Source of the DNA: Bradyrhizobium sp. SZCCT0153
GTDB taxonomy: Bacteria; Pseudomonadota; Alphaproteobacteria; Rhizobiales; Xanthobacteraceae
NCBI RefSeq assembly: GCF_018129995.1
Contig: NZ_JAFCKS010000005.1
Span: 310,001 to 374,000 of the forward strand
Length of the DNA: 64,000 nt
Reading direction: 5' to 3'
In this document: positions 1 through 9,012 of the stretch, in pieces
Layout of the letters: every line of letters begins with the position of its first letter
Position numbering within the stretch: position 1 is the stretch's first letter
Position numbers and translations under genes: made by a program
Notes under the pieces: generated by a model
Told to the model about the DNA's origin: nothing
Seen by the model: the letters and a program-made list of their open reading frames with translations, nothing else
The model's database searches: none

Positions 1-260
1 CCGATCGTTCGCAGTGCAAAAAAATCGTAGAAGGTCAGCGTACAGAACGCGAAAAAGACGCAGATCGCCGCCAGCCCGATATTGCCGCGGGGAATCTCGG
101 TCAACGCGGTCAGGATGACACCGGTATCGATGCCCTTGAGGGTCCGCACCAGCGTGGTGATCGCGAAGGCGATGATGAAGACGCTCGCGGCAATGCCGAG
201 CCGTCGCCAGCCGATCCATCTCTTGAAGCCGCGTTTCAGCGCGGGCAGCAGTCCGTGCAT
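1..260 (-). CDS. N-terminus of a probable MprF-like membrane protein (partial)
   Basis: An ATG at 260 on the reverse strand opens a frame that runs off the window edge; 86 codons are visible. The peptide begins with a basic stretch (KRGFKRWIGWRR), then a hydrophobic helix at about residues 21-38 and another near residues 62-80, ending in YDFFALRTI. This start resembles the flippase half of MprF-type lysylphosphatidylglycerol flippase/synthetases, which modify membrane lipids and give resistance to cationic peptides. Family assignment is from the look of the N-terminus only; a YbhN-type UPF0104 protein is the alternative. Confidence 0.5.
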   Translation of the reverse strand, partial: MHGLLPALKRGFKRWIGWRRLGIAASVFIIAFAITTLVRTLKGIDTGVILTALTEIPRGNIGLAAICVFFAFCTLTFYDFFALRTI

Positions 261-570
261 TCGTCCTCCCGGCGGGGGGCAAAACCGACCGGGCCAGAGA
301 TTGGCCGGTCGGGTGCGATCACTGCCCGAAATGGGCTTCGATCGCTAGGCATGATGTAGCTCATTTAAGGCAAAAACAGTAACTTGTGCAGCCCTTGACA
401 ATGATAGGTTCTGCGCCGGACCGGCCACTTTTGTCATACGCGGTTCACATCGGGCGGGCGTTAAGCATATGAGTCGTGGGACCGGTTCGGCTCTCGCGTC
501 CGTGTCTCGGCATGGTTTCAAATCCTGGCGCGGTCGGCATTGTTCCAGCTCAAGCGATGCGGGCTTTTTT

Positions 571-595
571 GGAACGCCGATGCCGGGTGCCCGTT
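571..595 (+). promoter_or_regulatory. EcfG-type general stress promoter
   Basis: GGAAC at 571-575 and CGTT at 592-595 are separated by 16 bases, the spacing and sequence known for the alphaproteobacterial EcfG sigma factor. It lies about 95 bases upstream of the DUF892 gene, a family often stress-induced. Promoter function is inferred from the motif. The rest of the stretch 261-688 shows no convincing gene. Confidence 0.6.
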
Positions 596-688
596 AGGCC
601 ACCATCAGCAATCGAACATGGCGGAATACGCGGCTTTTCTTGCAGGCCGCTGCGTCCGTGTTCCCGAAACCTCGAGAGGATCGGACCG

Positions 689-1195
689 ATGGGACTGTTC
701 ACGAAAGACATCAAGACCATGAACGACCTGTTCGTGCACCAGCTTCAGGACATCTATTATGCCGAGCAGCAGCTCGCCAAGGCCCTGCCGAAAATGGCCG
801 ACAAGGCCACCGATCCGCAGCTGAAACAGGGCTTTTTGACGCACCTCGAAGAAACCAAGCAGCACGTCAAGCGGCTGGAGGAAGTGTTCAAGATGCACGG
901 TGCTCAGGTGAAGGCGGTCGACTGCCCGGCGATCGACGGCATCATCGAGGAGGCCGACGAGACCGCCGGCGAGGTCGCGGACAAAGCGGTGCTCGACGCC
1001 GCCCTGATCAACGCAGCGCAGGCCGCCGAGCATTACGAGATCGCCCGCTATGGCAGCCTGATCGCCTGGGCCAAGCAGCTTGGCCGCAATGACTGCGCCA
1101 GCGTGCTCGCCAAGACGCTGGAGGAAGAGAAGGCGACCGACAAGAAGCTGACCACGCTCGCCGAGAGCAAGGTGAATCTCCGCGCGGCCAGCTAA
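689..1195 (+). CDS. DUF892 (YciE/YciF-like) ferritin-like protein
   Basis: 168 residues from ATG 689, preceded by a GAGAGGA ribosome site; an upstream extension of the frame lacks any such signal. The sequence is an all-helical DUF892 domain (MGLFTKDIKTMNDLFVHQLQD, then YYAEQQLAKALPKM), with acidic and His residues spread over four helices (E-E-x-x-x-H, E-H-Y-E), as in ferritin-like diiron folds. Members are cytoplasmic proteins tied to stress responses; their biochemistry is poorly known. An EcfG-type promoter sits upstream and a hairpin follows the stop, so it is probably a single-gene stress unit. Confidence 0.85.
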   Translation: MGLFTKDIKTMNDLFVHQLQDIYYAEQQLAKALPKMADKATDPQLKQGFLTHLEETKQHVKRLEEVFKMHGAQVKAVDCPAIDGIIEEADETAGEVADKAVLDAALINAAQAAEHYEIARYGSLIAWAKQLGRNDCASVLAKTLEEEKATDKKLTTLAESKVNLRAAS

Positions 1196-1212
1196 GGTGA
1201 GGTAATCAAAAA

Positions 1213-1242
1213 AAGCGCCGCGCGGCCATCCGCGCGGCGCTT
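1213..1242. terminator. Hairpin terminator after DUF892 gene
   Basis: A perfect 13-bp stem (1213-1225 with 1230-1242) around the loop CCAT begins 18 bases after the stop at 1195. An A-run (1208-1214) lies on its 5' side and only TT on its 3' side, so the T-tract would better serve the reverse strand. It probably ends the DUF892 transcript or acts in both directions. Confidence 0.5.
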
Positions 1243-1334
1243 GCATGTGACGCATCCATCATTCGGTCATTGTCGAAACATGACGGCGGGATGGAAGCGT
1301 ATGTTTCGCATGGGGCTGCAACCGAGTTGGCAGC

Positions 1335-2744
1335 ATGCGAGCAAGCACCATCAAAAATGAATCCTTCGGCGACGGAGCCGGCGCGCCGCGTGCCGGCTCG
1401 CGTCTTGCAACCTCCCTCACGCTCGCCGCGATGAGCCTCGGCTATGGCGTGGTGCAGCTCGACGTCACCATCGTCAACACCGCGCTCGGTGCGATGGGCA
1501 GGACGCTCGGCGGCGGCGTCGCCGAGCTGCAATGGGTGGTCAGCGCCTACACCATTGCATTTGCCGCGTTCATTCTGACGGCCGGCGCGCTCGGCGACCG
1601 GATCGGCGCCAAGCGCATCTTCATGGCGGGCTTCGCCATCTTCACCGCGGCCTCGCTCGCCTGCGCACTGGCGCCCAATGCGGCCGTGCTGATCGCAGCG
1701 CGGCTGGTCCAGGGCCTGGCGGCGGCGATCCTGGTGCCGAATTCTCTCGCGCTGCTCAGTCATGCCTATCCGGACGACCGCGAGCGCGGCCGTGCCGTGG
1801 CGGTCTGGGCCGCCGGAGCGAGCCTTGCCCTCACCGCGGGCCCGTTCGTCGGCGGCGCGCTGATCACGCTGGTCGGCTGGCGCGCGATCTTCCTGGTCAA
1901 TCTGCCGATCGGGCTTGCCGGCCTGTGGCTGAGCTGGCGTTACGCCAGCGAAACCACGCAGGCGCGCTCGCGCGAGATCGATCTGCCCGGACAGCTTGCC
2001 GCGATCGGTGCGTTGGGGGCGCTGGCCGGCGCGATCATCGAAGGCGGTTCGCTCGGCTGGGAACATCCAGCCGTGATCGCGGCCTTCGTCGGAGCCGCCA
2101 TTCTCGGCGCGCTTTTCGTCTGGCGCGAGAGCCGCGCGGTACAGCCGATGCTGCCGCTGTCGCTGTTCGGCCACCGGCTGTTCGCGCTGACTTCGCTCGT
2201 CGGGTTGCTCGTCAACATTGCGATCTATGGCCTGATCTTCGTGCTCAGCCTGTACTTCCAGAGGATCAACGGGCTGTCGGCGTGGTGGACCGGTCTCGCC
2301 TTCGTGCCGATGATGGGGGCGGTGCTGCCGTTCAATCTGCTGGCGCCGCGCCTCGCCGAGCATATCGGCCCGTGCCCGACCATCGTCGTCGGCGCCTGCG
2401 TCTCGGCGCTTGGCTGCCTCGGCCTGCTCTGGATCGAGGCCGGGACGAGCTATTGGGCGATCCTTGCCCAGATGATTGCGATCAGCGGCGGACTTGGGCT
2501 GCTGGTGCCGCCGCTGACCTCGACCTTGTTGGGCAGCGTCGAGAAGGCGCGCTCCGGTATCGCGGCGGGCGTCCTGAACGCGACGCGGCAATCCGGCAGC
2601 GTCCTCGGCGTCGCGCTGTTCGGCTCGCTGGTGGCCTCGGAGGGGGCGTTCGTGACCGGCATGCATCTGTCGCTGATTCTGTCGGCGGCGGTGCTGCTGC
2701 TCGCCGCCGCCGTGATCGGCCTCGGTGCACCGGCGCGCGGATGA
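1335..2744 (+). CDS. MFS drug efflux transporter, DHA2 (EmrB/QacA) type
   Basis: 469 residues with about 14 hydrophobic segments. Near TM1 is the LDVTIVNTAL signature typical of the 14-TM DHA2 group; the loop 2-3 motif reads GALGDRIGAKR, and motif C-like glycines lie in ALTAGPFVGGALI. These proteins export drugs or other small toxic compounds by proton antiport in the inner membrane. The substrate cannot be read from sequence. No partner membrane-fusion gene is adjacent, so it probably works alone. The ATG at 1335 lacks a strong ribosome site; a slightly later start is possible. Confidence 0.85.
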   Translation: MRASTIKNESFGDGAGAPRAGSRLATSLTLAAMSLGYGVVQLDVTIVNTALGAMGRTLGGGVAELQWVVSAYTIAFAAFILTAGALGDRIGAKRIFMAGFAIFTAASLACALAPNAAVLIAARLVQGLAAAILVPNSLALLSHAYPDDRERGRAVAVWAAGASLALTAGPFVGGALITLVGWRAIFLVNLPIGLAGLWLSWRYASETTQARSREIDLPGQLAAIGALGALAGAIIEGGSLGWEHPAVIAAFVGAAILGALFVWRESRAVQPMLPLSLFGHRLFALTSLVGLLVNIAIYGLIFVLSLYFQRINGLSAWWTGLAFVPMMGAVLPFNLLAPRLAEHIGPCPTIVVGACVSALGCLGLLWIEAGTSYWAILAQMIAISGGLGLLVPPLTSTLLGSVEKARSGIAAGVLNATRQSGSVLGVALFGSLVASEGAFVTGMHLSLILSAAVLLLAAAVIGLGAPARG

Positions 2745-2856
2745 ACAATCCGAGCGAATGGACACACCTTCCGTTCACCATCCCCGAAGGGGGCACGTAG
2801 CCAGTTACCGACTATCCACCTCTGTCGGTTCAAGTGCGGGTCGATAGGGGCCTGCA

Positions 2857-5256
2857 ATGTACCAAGTATTCTACTGTCTCGCCGAAGAGCACGACTGGCG
2901 GCTTGTGGCGCTTGGCGGCGCTGTGTGTCTGCTCGCAAGCGCGGCGGCGATCAGCCTGTTTCACCGGGCTCGGGCGTCGAACGGCCCCGGTCGCCTGGCC
3001 TGGATCGCCCTGGACGCCGCCGTCAGCGGATGCGGCATCTGGGCGACGCATTTCATCGCGATGCTCGCCTACGGGCCGGGTGGCGCCGGCGCTTACAACA
3101 TCCCGGTGACGATCCTTTCCCTGGTCTTCGCGATCTCCGTGACCTTCGTGGGGCTGAGCATCGCGGTATCATCCTCACGCGCGCCGTGGATCGTGCTCGG
3201 CGGCGCAATCGTCGGCACAGGCGTCGCGACGATGCACTACACCGGCATGGCCGCGCTGGAGATGCCGGCGCGCGTGGACTGGATCGGAAGCACGGTTGCC
3301 GCCTCCGTGCTGTTCGGAGTTGTGTTTGCAGCGCTCGCGCTGTTCGTCGCAGCGCGGCGCGACAACCGCTTCCATGCGCTGGCCGCGACCGCCCTGCTGA
3401 CGGTCGCCATCGTCGCGCATCATTTCACCGCGATGGGCGCGGTGCTGCTGACGCCGGACCCGACGATCGCGATCAGCGGGCTGTCCGTCTCGCCGGCCTC
3501 GCTGTCCTTCCTCACCGCAGGTGCCGCTGTTGCGATCATCGCGATTGCGCTCGTGGCCGCGCTGCTCGACCGCCGCGCCAAGGGCGAGCTGGGCCGCCAG
3601 CAGATCGTGCTGGACACGGCGCTCGAGAACATGTCGCAGGGACTGTGCATGTTCGACGCGGACGGCAAGATCATCCTGTTCAACGAACGCTATGCCGCGA
3701 TGCTCGGCCGCACCGACATCCCGCTCGCCGGCCGCCTGCTGGTCGATGTGCTGCGGGAGGAGCAGGCCAGGGGCCAGTGGCAGGGCGATGCGGGCGAATT
3801 CTTCGCCCGCCTCGTCGCCGACGCGCGCGAGAGCCGTACCACGACCGATGTCGTCAGCAGGCTGGGCCGGTCCATCCGGGTCGTCAACCAGCCGATGCAG
3901 GGTGGAGGCTGGGTCGCGACCTTCGAGGACATCACCGAATGGCTGGAGGCGCAGGCCAAGATCTCGCACATGGCCCGCCATGACGCGCTGACAAGTCTGC
4001 CGAACCGCGTGCTGTTCCACGAGCAGCTCGAGCAGGGATTGCTCCGGACCAGGTCGGGCGACCAGCTCGCGGTGCTTTGTCTCGATCTCGATCATTTCAA
4101 GGACATCAACGACTCGCTCGGCCATCCCATCGGCGATGCGCTGCTCAAGGAGGTCGGCCGCAGGCTGAAGGCCACCGTCGGCGAGAGCGACACCGTCGCG
4201 CGGCTCGGCGGCGACGAGTTCGCCGTGGTCCAGATCGGACGGTCGGAGGAAACCGCGGCAAGATCCCTTGCCGGCCGCCTCGTCGAGGTGGTCTCGGCGC
4301 CTTACGAGATCGACGACCATCAGATCGTCATCGGCGTCTCGATCGGCATCTCGCTGGCGCCGCAGGACGGCAACAATCCGGACGAGCTGTTGAAGAACGC
4401 CGACCTCGCGCTGTATCGGGCCAAGGCGGACGGCCGCGGCACCTATCGGTTCTTCGAGACCGGCATGGATGCGCGCGCGCAGGCGCGGCGCCTGCTGGAG
4501 ATGGATCTGCGCGCGGCGCTGCAACGCGACGAATTCGAGGCGTACTATCAGCCGATCCGCGACGTCGCCAGCGGTCGCGTCGTCGCCTTCGAGGCGCTGC
4601 TGCGCTGGAACCATCCGCAGCGCGGCCTTATCGCGCCGATCAGCTTCATTCCGCTGGCCGAGGAGACCGGACTGATCGTTCAGCTCGGCGAGTTCGTGCT
4701 GCGCGGCGCCTGCGCCGACGCGGCCACCTGGCCCGACGATGTCGACGTCGCCGTCAACCTGTCGCCGGTGCAGTTCAAGAATCCGAACCTGATCGCATCC
4801 GTGACCGAAGCGCTGGCCGCTTCGGGACTCGATGCGCGCCGTCTCGAGCTCGAGATCACCGAATCCGTGCTGCTTCAGAACAGCGAGACGACGCTGACCA
4901 CCCTGCACGAGCTGCGTGCCATGGGCGTGCGCATCTCGCTCGACGATTTCGGCACCGGCTATTCGTCGCTGAGCTATCTGCGCAGCTTCCCGTTCGACAA
5001 GATCAAGATCGACCGCTCCTTCGTGTCGGAGCTGGCGACACGGGAGGATTCCATGGCGATCATCCGCGCCGTGACCGGTCTCGGCCGCAGCCTCGGAATC
5101 GTCACCACGGCGGAAGGCGTCGAGAACGACGCGCAGCTCGAGCTGCTCAGGCGCGAGGGCTGCACCCAGGCGCAGGGTTATCTGTTCAGCAAGCCGCGGC
5201 CGGCTTCCGATGTCGCGATCATGCTGAACCGGCCGCGGCTGCGCGCGACCGCCTGA
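2857..5256 (+). CDS. MHYT-PAS-GGDEF-EAL cyclic di-GMP enzyme
   Basis: 799 residues. The first ~230 are an MHYT membrane sensor: seven hydrophobic segments with ATHFIAM, MHYTGMAAL and HHFTAMGA repeats, thought to bind a metal and sense gas or redox state. A PAS domain (about 245-370) follows, then a diguanylate cyclase domain with intact GGDEF at 451-455, then an EAL phosphodiesterase domain with EALLRWNHP at 579, ELEITES, DDFGTGYSS and KIDRSF. Both catalytic centres look complete, so it could make or break c-di-GMP; which activity dominates is unknown. It stands alone on its strand, about 110 bases after the MFS gene. Confidence 0.93.
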   Translation: MYQVFYCLAEEHDWRLVALGGAVCLLASAAAISLFHRARASNGPGRLAWIALDAAVSGCGIWATHFIAMLAYGPGGAGAYNIPVTILSLVFAISVTFVGLSIAVSSSRAPWIVLGGAIVGTGVATMHYTGMAALEMPARVDWIGSTVAASVLFGVVFAALALFVAARRDNRFHALAATALLTVAIVAHHFTAMGAVLLTPDPTIAISGLSVSPASLSFLTAGAAVAIIAIALVAALLDRRAKGELGRQQIVLDTALENMSQGLCMFDADGKIILFNERYAAMLGRTDIPLAGRLLVDVLREEQARGQWQGDAGEFFARLVADARESRTTTDVVSRLGRSIRVVNQPMQGGGWVATFEDITEWLEAQAKISHMARHDALTSLPNRVLFHEQLEQGLLRTRSGDQLAVLCLDLDHFKDINDSLGHPIGDALLKEVGRRLKATVGESDTVARLGGDEFAVVQIGRSEETAARSLAGRLVEVVSAPYEIDDHQIVIGVSIGISLAPQDGNNPDELLKNADLALYRAKADGRGTYRFFETGMDARAQARRLLEMDLRAALQRDEFEAYYQPIRDVASGRVVAFEALLRWNHPQRGLIAPISFIPLAEETGLIVQLGEFVLRGACADAATWPDDVDVAVNLSPVQFKNPNLIASVTEALAASGLDARRLELEITESVLLQNSETTLTTLHELRAMGVRISLDDFGTGYSSLSYLRSFPFDKIKIDRSFVSELATREDSMAIIRAVTGLGRSLGIVTTAEGVENDAQLELLRREGCTQAQGYLFSKPRPASDVAIMLNRPRLRATA

Positions 5257-5258
5257 GG

Positions 5259-5693
5259 TCAGCCGCGGCGCAGCGCGAAATGCGCGCCGCAGAACGCCAT
5301 CACGGCGCCGAGGCATAGCGCCGCAAGCCCGGCCAGCACGCCCGAGACCGTAGGGATCGGGCTGGGCGCCGAGGCAACCTGGCCCGCGCCCGCCAGCAGG
5401 AGCACGCCGACCGCGATCAGGAACTGCCGCATCCGTTGCGGGATCTGGCCGTCGGCGGCGCTCTGCATCAATGTCGCGGTGAAATAGCCGCCGGAGAAGC
5501 CAACCGAGGCGATCAGCCACCAGGCGATCGCCGCGCCCGCCGGGATGAACTCATGCGTGTCGGAGTGCCAGAGGCCCCCGAGGTCGAGCCCGTAGCGCGC
5601 GCCCAGCATGTGCACCGCAAGCGCGAGCAGCACGCCGGAGATCACGGCGGCGCCGAGAATCAGGCGGCGCGGGAAAAAGATCGTCTCAGCCAT
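5259..5693 (-). CDS. Hypothetical four-helix membrane protein
   Basis: 144 residues from ATG 5693 (MAETIFFPRRLIL); the frame also continues upstream to 5729 but that part is polar and unlikely. Four hydrophobic segments near residues 10-30, 52-72, 87-105 and 112-135 indicate a small inner-membrane protein. I do not recognise the family. It is convergent with the c-di-GMP enzyme, three bases apart, with no terminator visible between them. Confidence 0.65.
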   Translation of the reverse strand: MAETIFFPRRLILGAAVISGVLLALAVHMLGARYGLDLGGLWHSDTHEFIPAGAAIAWWLIASVGFSGGYFTATLMQSAADGQIPQRMRQFLIAVGVLLLAGAGQVASAPSPIPTVSGVLAGLAALCLGAVMAFCGAHFALRRG

Positions 5694-5758
5694 GCCCCGC
5701 TTGTAGGATGGGGGAGGGCGATGATGCAAGCTGATCGCGGATTGGATTGATTGTGAAG

Positions 5759-6346
5759 ATGCAGGGCGCGGGAGCCGACGCGGCGCCGGTCGCGAGCTAT
5801 GCCTACAAGGCGTCGCTGATCGGCTCGGCGCATCGCTTCGAACTGACGGACGAGGGGCTCTCCTGGCACATCCCCGGCCGTTCCGGCCTGTGGCGCTATG
5901 ACGAGATCAGTGCAATCCGGCTGTCGTTCCGACCCGTCTCGATGCAGCAGCACCGCTTTCGCGCCGATGTCAGCCACACCAAGGGCGGCCGTATCGCGAT
6001 CCTGTCGACGAGCTGGCAGACCGCGGCGCTGATGGCGCCGCAGAACAATGGTTTTCGCGATTTCATCATCGAGCTTCATGCGCGGATGGCGAAAGCGGGC
6101 AGCCGCGCTGTGCTGACCGCCGGTCTGGGCCGCCAGACCTATGCCGCGGTGCTGGCCTTCCTGGCGGTGCTGACGGTGGCGATGACGGGACTCCTGATCC
6201 GCGCGCTCATGATCGGCGAATTGGCGGGCGCGCTGTTCATCATCGGATTTGCCGCGCTGTTCGCCTGGCAGGTCGGCGGCTTCGTGCGGCGCAACCGGCC
6301 GCAGAGCTACAGCTTCGATCGCGTGCCGAAGGCCTTGCTGCCCTAG
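5759..6346 (+). CDS. Hypothetical membrane protein with PH-like N-terminal half
   Basis: 195 residues from ATG 5759; in-frame GTG 5753 and TTG 5747 are possible starts, none with a clear ribosome site. The first ~120 residues are soluble and strand-rich (LTDEGLSWHIPGRSGLWRYDEISAIRLSF, i.e. a bacterial PH-like pattern), followed by two adjacent hydrophobic segments (about 130-150 and 155-175) and a basic tail. This order is common in uncharacterised alphaproteobacterial proteins. Function unknown. Confidence 0.65.
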   Translation: MQGAGADAAPVASYAYKASLIGSAHRFELTDEGLSWHIPGRSGLWRYDEISAIRLSFRPVSMQQHRFRADVSHTKGGRIAILSTSWQTAALMAPQNNGFRDFIIELHARMAKAGSRAVLTAGLGRQTYAAVLAFLAVLTVAMTGLLIRALMIGELAGALFIIGFAALFAWQVGGFVRRNRPQSYSFDRVPKALLP

Positions 6347-6408
6347 CTGCAATCGTCCGCAATCAAACGTGACTTCGCGCGCCGGCGCCGGTGTCGGATC
6401 GTGCAGCC

Positions 6409-7008
6409 ATGTCCACCCTGGATCGCAGCGCGCGCCGGCCTACGGCCGATGAGATCGCCGAGATCAACCGCACGCACCTGATCGACACGCCGCTCGCGCC
6501 GGCCGATCTGTTGTTCGTGTTCGGGACCCGGGAGGATGTCGCACTGCGCGCCGACACCGCGGCGCGGCTGTGGCGCGAGGGCTATTTTCGTTGGTCGATT
6601 GTCAGCGGCGGCGTGACGCCGGGCTCGGAGCAATCCGAGTGCACGATCATCAAGGCGGCGATGATTGCGGCGGGTATTCCGGCGGAACTTGTCCTCGAGG
6701 AGCATCGCGCCATGAATACCGGGGAGAACGTGATTTTCTCGCTGCCGGTCATCGATGCGGCGCTCGGACTGCAGAACATTCGCAGCGTGATCTGTCTCGG
6801 CAACACCTGGACCGCGCGGCGCTACCCGATGACGTTGCATCGGCACTGGCCCGAGGTCGAGAAGATGCTGCTCACCGTCGACAGCTTCGCGACGCCCCGC
6901 GCGCTCTGGCATACCGATGCCGAATTTTGCCGCCGCATGCTGCATGAATGGGACAAGATCGAGCCGTACAGGGCGGAAGGCTTCATCGCTGAATGGCCGA
7001 AGACCTGA
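6409..7008 (+). CDS. YdcF-like (DUF218) protein
   Basis: 199 residues from ATG 6409; GTG 6391 would add six residues. The sequence has the YdcF/DUF218 layout: a hydrophobic strand LLFVFGTRED, a helix with ARLWREGYF, SIVSGGVTPGSEQSEC, a conserved Glu-rich EEHRAMNTGENVIFS and NTWTARRYPMTL. Family members have a Rossmann-like fold and, where studied, bind SAM or act in envelope metabolism; no reaction can be assigned here. It converges on the MocR regulator, three bases from its stop. Confidence 0.8.
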   Translation: MSTLDRSARRPTADEIAEINRTHLIDTPLAPADLLFVFGTREDVALRADTAARLWREGYFRWSIVSGGVTPGSEQSECTIIKAAMIAAGIPAELVLEEHRAMNTGENVIFSLPVIDAALGLQNIRSVICLGNTWTARRYPMTLHRHWPEVEKMLLTVDSFATPRALWHTDAEFCRRMLHEWDKIEPYRAEGFIAEWPKT

Positions 7009-7011
7009 GAG

Positions 7012-8355
7012 CTACTCCGTCGAGTCGAAATCCTCTTCCTTTGTGCCGAGCAGCGACACGAGCGTGCGCAGGCCGGCATCGAGCTGCTCGAACGTGGGCG
7101 GGGCGAGCGCGAGGCGCACCGCATTCGGTGCATGGCCATGAGCTATCGCGAAGGTGGAGGACGGTGTCAGCGCGATGCCGCGCCGGGCCGCCGCGGCGAC
7201 GAAGGTCTGTGAGCGCCAGTGTGACGGCAGCGTCAGCCAGAGATGATAGGAGCGCGGATCGGCCGAGATCTGGTAGCCGGCGAGCAGCCTTGCCGCGGTC
7301 TGCTGCCGGCGCGAGGCGTCGATCCGCTTCAGCCGTGTCAGCTCGGCGACGGTGCCGTCGGCCATCAGCCGCTGCCCGGATGCGAGCGCGTGGCCCGAGG
7401 CGATCCAGCCGCCGGTCCTGACCGCGCCCATCACGCTTTCGCGCAGATGCGGCGGCGCCACCAGGATACCGAGTGCAAGGCCCGGTGCGACCTTCTTGGA
7501 CAGGCTGTCGATCACGATGCAGCGCTCCGGCCCGAGCGCGGCCAGCGGGGTGTCGTCGGCGAGAAAGCCGTAGACGCTGTCCTCGATGATGGTGAGGTCG
7601 AGCTTCTCGGCGACGCGCATGATGTCGGCGCGCCGCGTCGCGTTCATGGTGACGCCGAGCGGGTTCTGGATGATGGGCTGGAGATACAGCGCCGACAGGT
7701 GCGCTTCGCGATGCGCTTTCTGAATTGCATCGGGCCGCGCGCCAAACTCGTCCATCGGAATCGGGACCAGCGTGATGCCGAGCCGCGCCGCGATGCTCTT
7801 GACGTAAGGGTAGGTCAGCGCCTCGACGCCGCAGCGGCCGCCGGTGGGAACGAGGGCGGCGAGTGCGGCCGCGAGCGACTGCTTGCCGTTGGCGGTGAAG
7901 ACGATCTGCTCGGCCTGCGGCGCGAAATCCTTGCGCGCGAGATAGGCGGCGGCGGCATTGCGCGCGCTCTTGGTGCCGGTGCTGGTCGAGACGCGCAGCG
8001 CGGATTCGAGCGCGTCGACGCGCTCCAGCCCCGCAAGGCTCTTGGCGATCATTGCCCATTGCTGCGGCAGCAGCGGGTAATTGACCTCGAAGTCGATCCG
8101 CGCGTCGCGCGGCTCGCTCAGCGCCTCGACCTCGCGCCTGATGTCGCCGGAGATGAAGGTGCCGCGGCCGACCTCGCCGACGACGAGCCCGCGGCGGAGC
8201 AACTCCGTATAAACCCGGCTCGCGGTCGAGACCGCAATGCCACGGTCATAGGCAAAATTGCGCTGCGGCGGCAGCCGGTCGCCGGGCCTTAACGTGCCGT
8301 TAGAGATATCCGAGGCAATGGCATCGGCAAGCTTCACGTACTCGAACTTGGACAT
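7012..8355 (-). CDS. MocR-type GntR regulator with aminotransferase domain
   Basis: 447 residues. Residues 1-75 are a GntR winged helix (LADAIASDISNGTLRPGDRL, then STASRVYTELLRRGLV). The rest is a fold-type I aminotransferase domain; the PLP lysine is probably the Lys in IDSLSKKVAPGLALG. MocR proteins use PLP and an amino compound as effectors rather than catalysing transamination; typical targets are PLP, GABA or taurine genes. No obvious target gene sits beside it; upstream is a DUF1127 gene on the other strand. The regulated pathway is unknown. Confidence 0.88.
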   Translation of the reverse strand: MSKFEYVKLADAIASDISNGTLRPGDRLPPQRNFAYDRGIAVSTASRVYTELLRRGLVVGEVGRGTFISGDIRREVEALSEPRDARIDFEVNYPLLPQQWAMIAKSLAGLERVDALESALRVSTSTGTKSARNAAAAYLARKDFAPQAEQIVFTANGKQSLAAALAALVPTGGRCGVEALTYPYVKSIAARLGITLVPIPMDEFGARPDAIQKAHREAHLSALYLQPIIQNPLGVTMNATRRADIMRVAEKLDLTIIEDSVYGFLADDTPLAALGPERCIVIDSLSKKVAPGLALGILVAPPHLRESVMGAVRTGGWIASGHALASGQRLMADGTVAELTRLKRIDASRRQQTAARLLAGYQISADPRSYHLWLTLPSHWRSQTFVAAAARRGIALTPSSTFAIAHGHAPNAVRLALAPPTFEQLDAGLRTLVSLLGTKEEDFDSTE

Positions 8356-8541
8356 TATTGCACCGAGAGCAATGTTTCACTTGCTCCGAGCAGTGTACTG
8401 GAGCATTTAAGTTCCATCAAGTTCCGCGATTGAGCCGAGGGAGCGAGAGCAATCCAACGGCAAATGAGGTGCAGGCGCTGACAGCGTCTGCGCCAACGGC
8501 ACCTGCTTCGCCGCACGGAACAGCTGGCCGGAGAAAGAAAA

Positions 8542-8778
8542 ATGACCACGATCTCGCAAACTGCCGGGCGGAGTTTACGCCCATCCTCGTCGGGCGGATT
8601 CTTCCGCACGCTCGCCAACGGCGCCTATGCGCTGTTCGACCGCCTGGAGCAACGCTCCGCCGTCAAGACGCTGAACGAACTCGACGACCGCGCCCTGCGC
8701 GACATCGGAATCACGCGCAGCCAGATCGAGGACGCGGTCTACGGGCAGTTCAAAGCCGAGCTGACGCGTTATCTGTAA
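8542..8778 (+). CDS. DUF1127 small protein
   Basis: 78 residues with a strong GGAGAAAG ribosome site. The C-terminal half is a DUF1127 domain (LNELDDRALRDIGITRSQIEDAV), a short helical motif frequent in many copies in rhizobia. Some members bind RNA or influence phosphate, carbon or stress physiology, but this one cannot be assigned. A repeat element begins nine bases after the stop. Confidence 0.85.
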   Translation: MTTISQTAGRSLRPSSSGGFFRTLANGAYALFDRLEQRSAVKTLNELDDRALRDIGITRSQIEDAVYGQFKAELTRYL

Positions 8779-8786
8779 GCTTCTCC

Positions 8787-8919
8787 GTGTCCCGGACGCG
8801 CCGCAGCGTTCTTGCGCTGCTGCGCAGAGCCGGGCCCGGAAGGCCACGCAAAGCGCTGATGCATGGGCCCCGGCTCTGCAGCGCACCGCTGAAGTAGCGC
8901 TGCGCTGTGTCCGGGGCAC
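8787..8919. repeat. Imperfect palindromic repeat element
   Basis: The outer arms 8787-8808 and 8898-8919 agree at 18 of 22 positions when one is reverse-complemented. The inner arms near 8825-8837 and 8866-8879 share a perfect CAGAGCCGGG / CCCGGCTCTG core. The whole folds as one long cruciform. The sequence matches my memory of a common Bradyrhizobium intergenic element; no second copy occurs in this window. Confidence 0.6.
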
Positions 8920-9012
8920 GAGACCTTTGTTCGACGATCGTCATAGCTAGTCATCCTCGCGGCTTGTTCGCCCGAGCTTTGCTTGGTCGCCTTGCCCCCT
9001 TGGTGAAAGAGG

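Noticed and set aside
395..400. TTGACA as a sigma-70 promoter for the DUF892 gene
   Set aside because: No -10 hexamer stands at 16-18 bases, whereas the EcfG pattern at 571-595 is complete.
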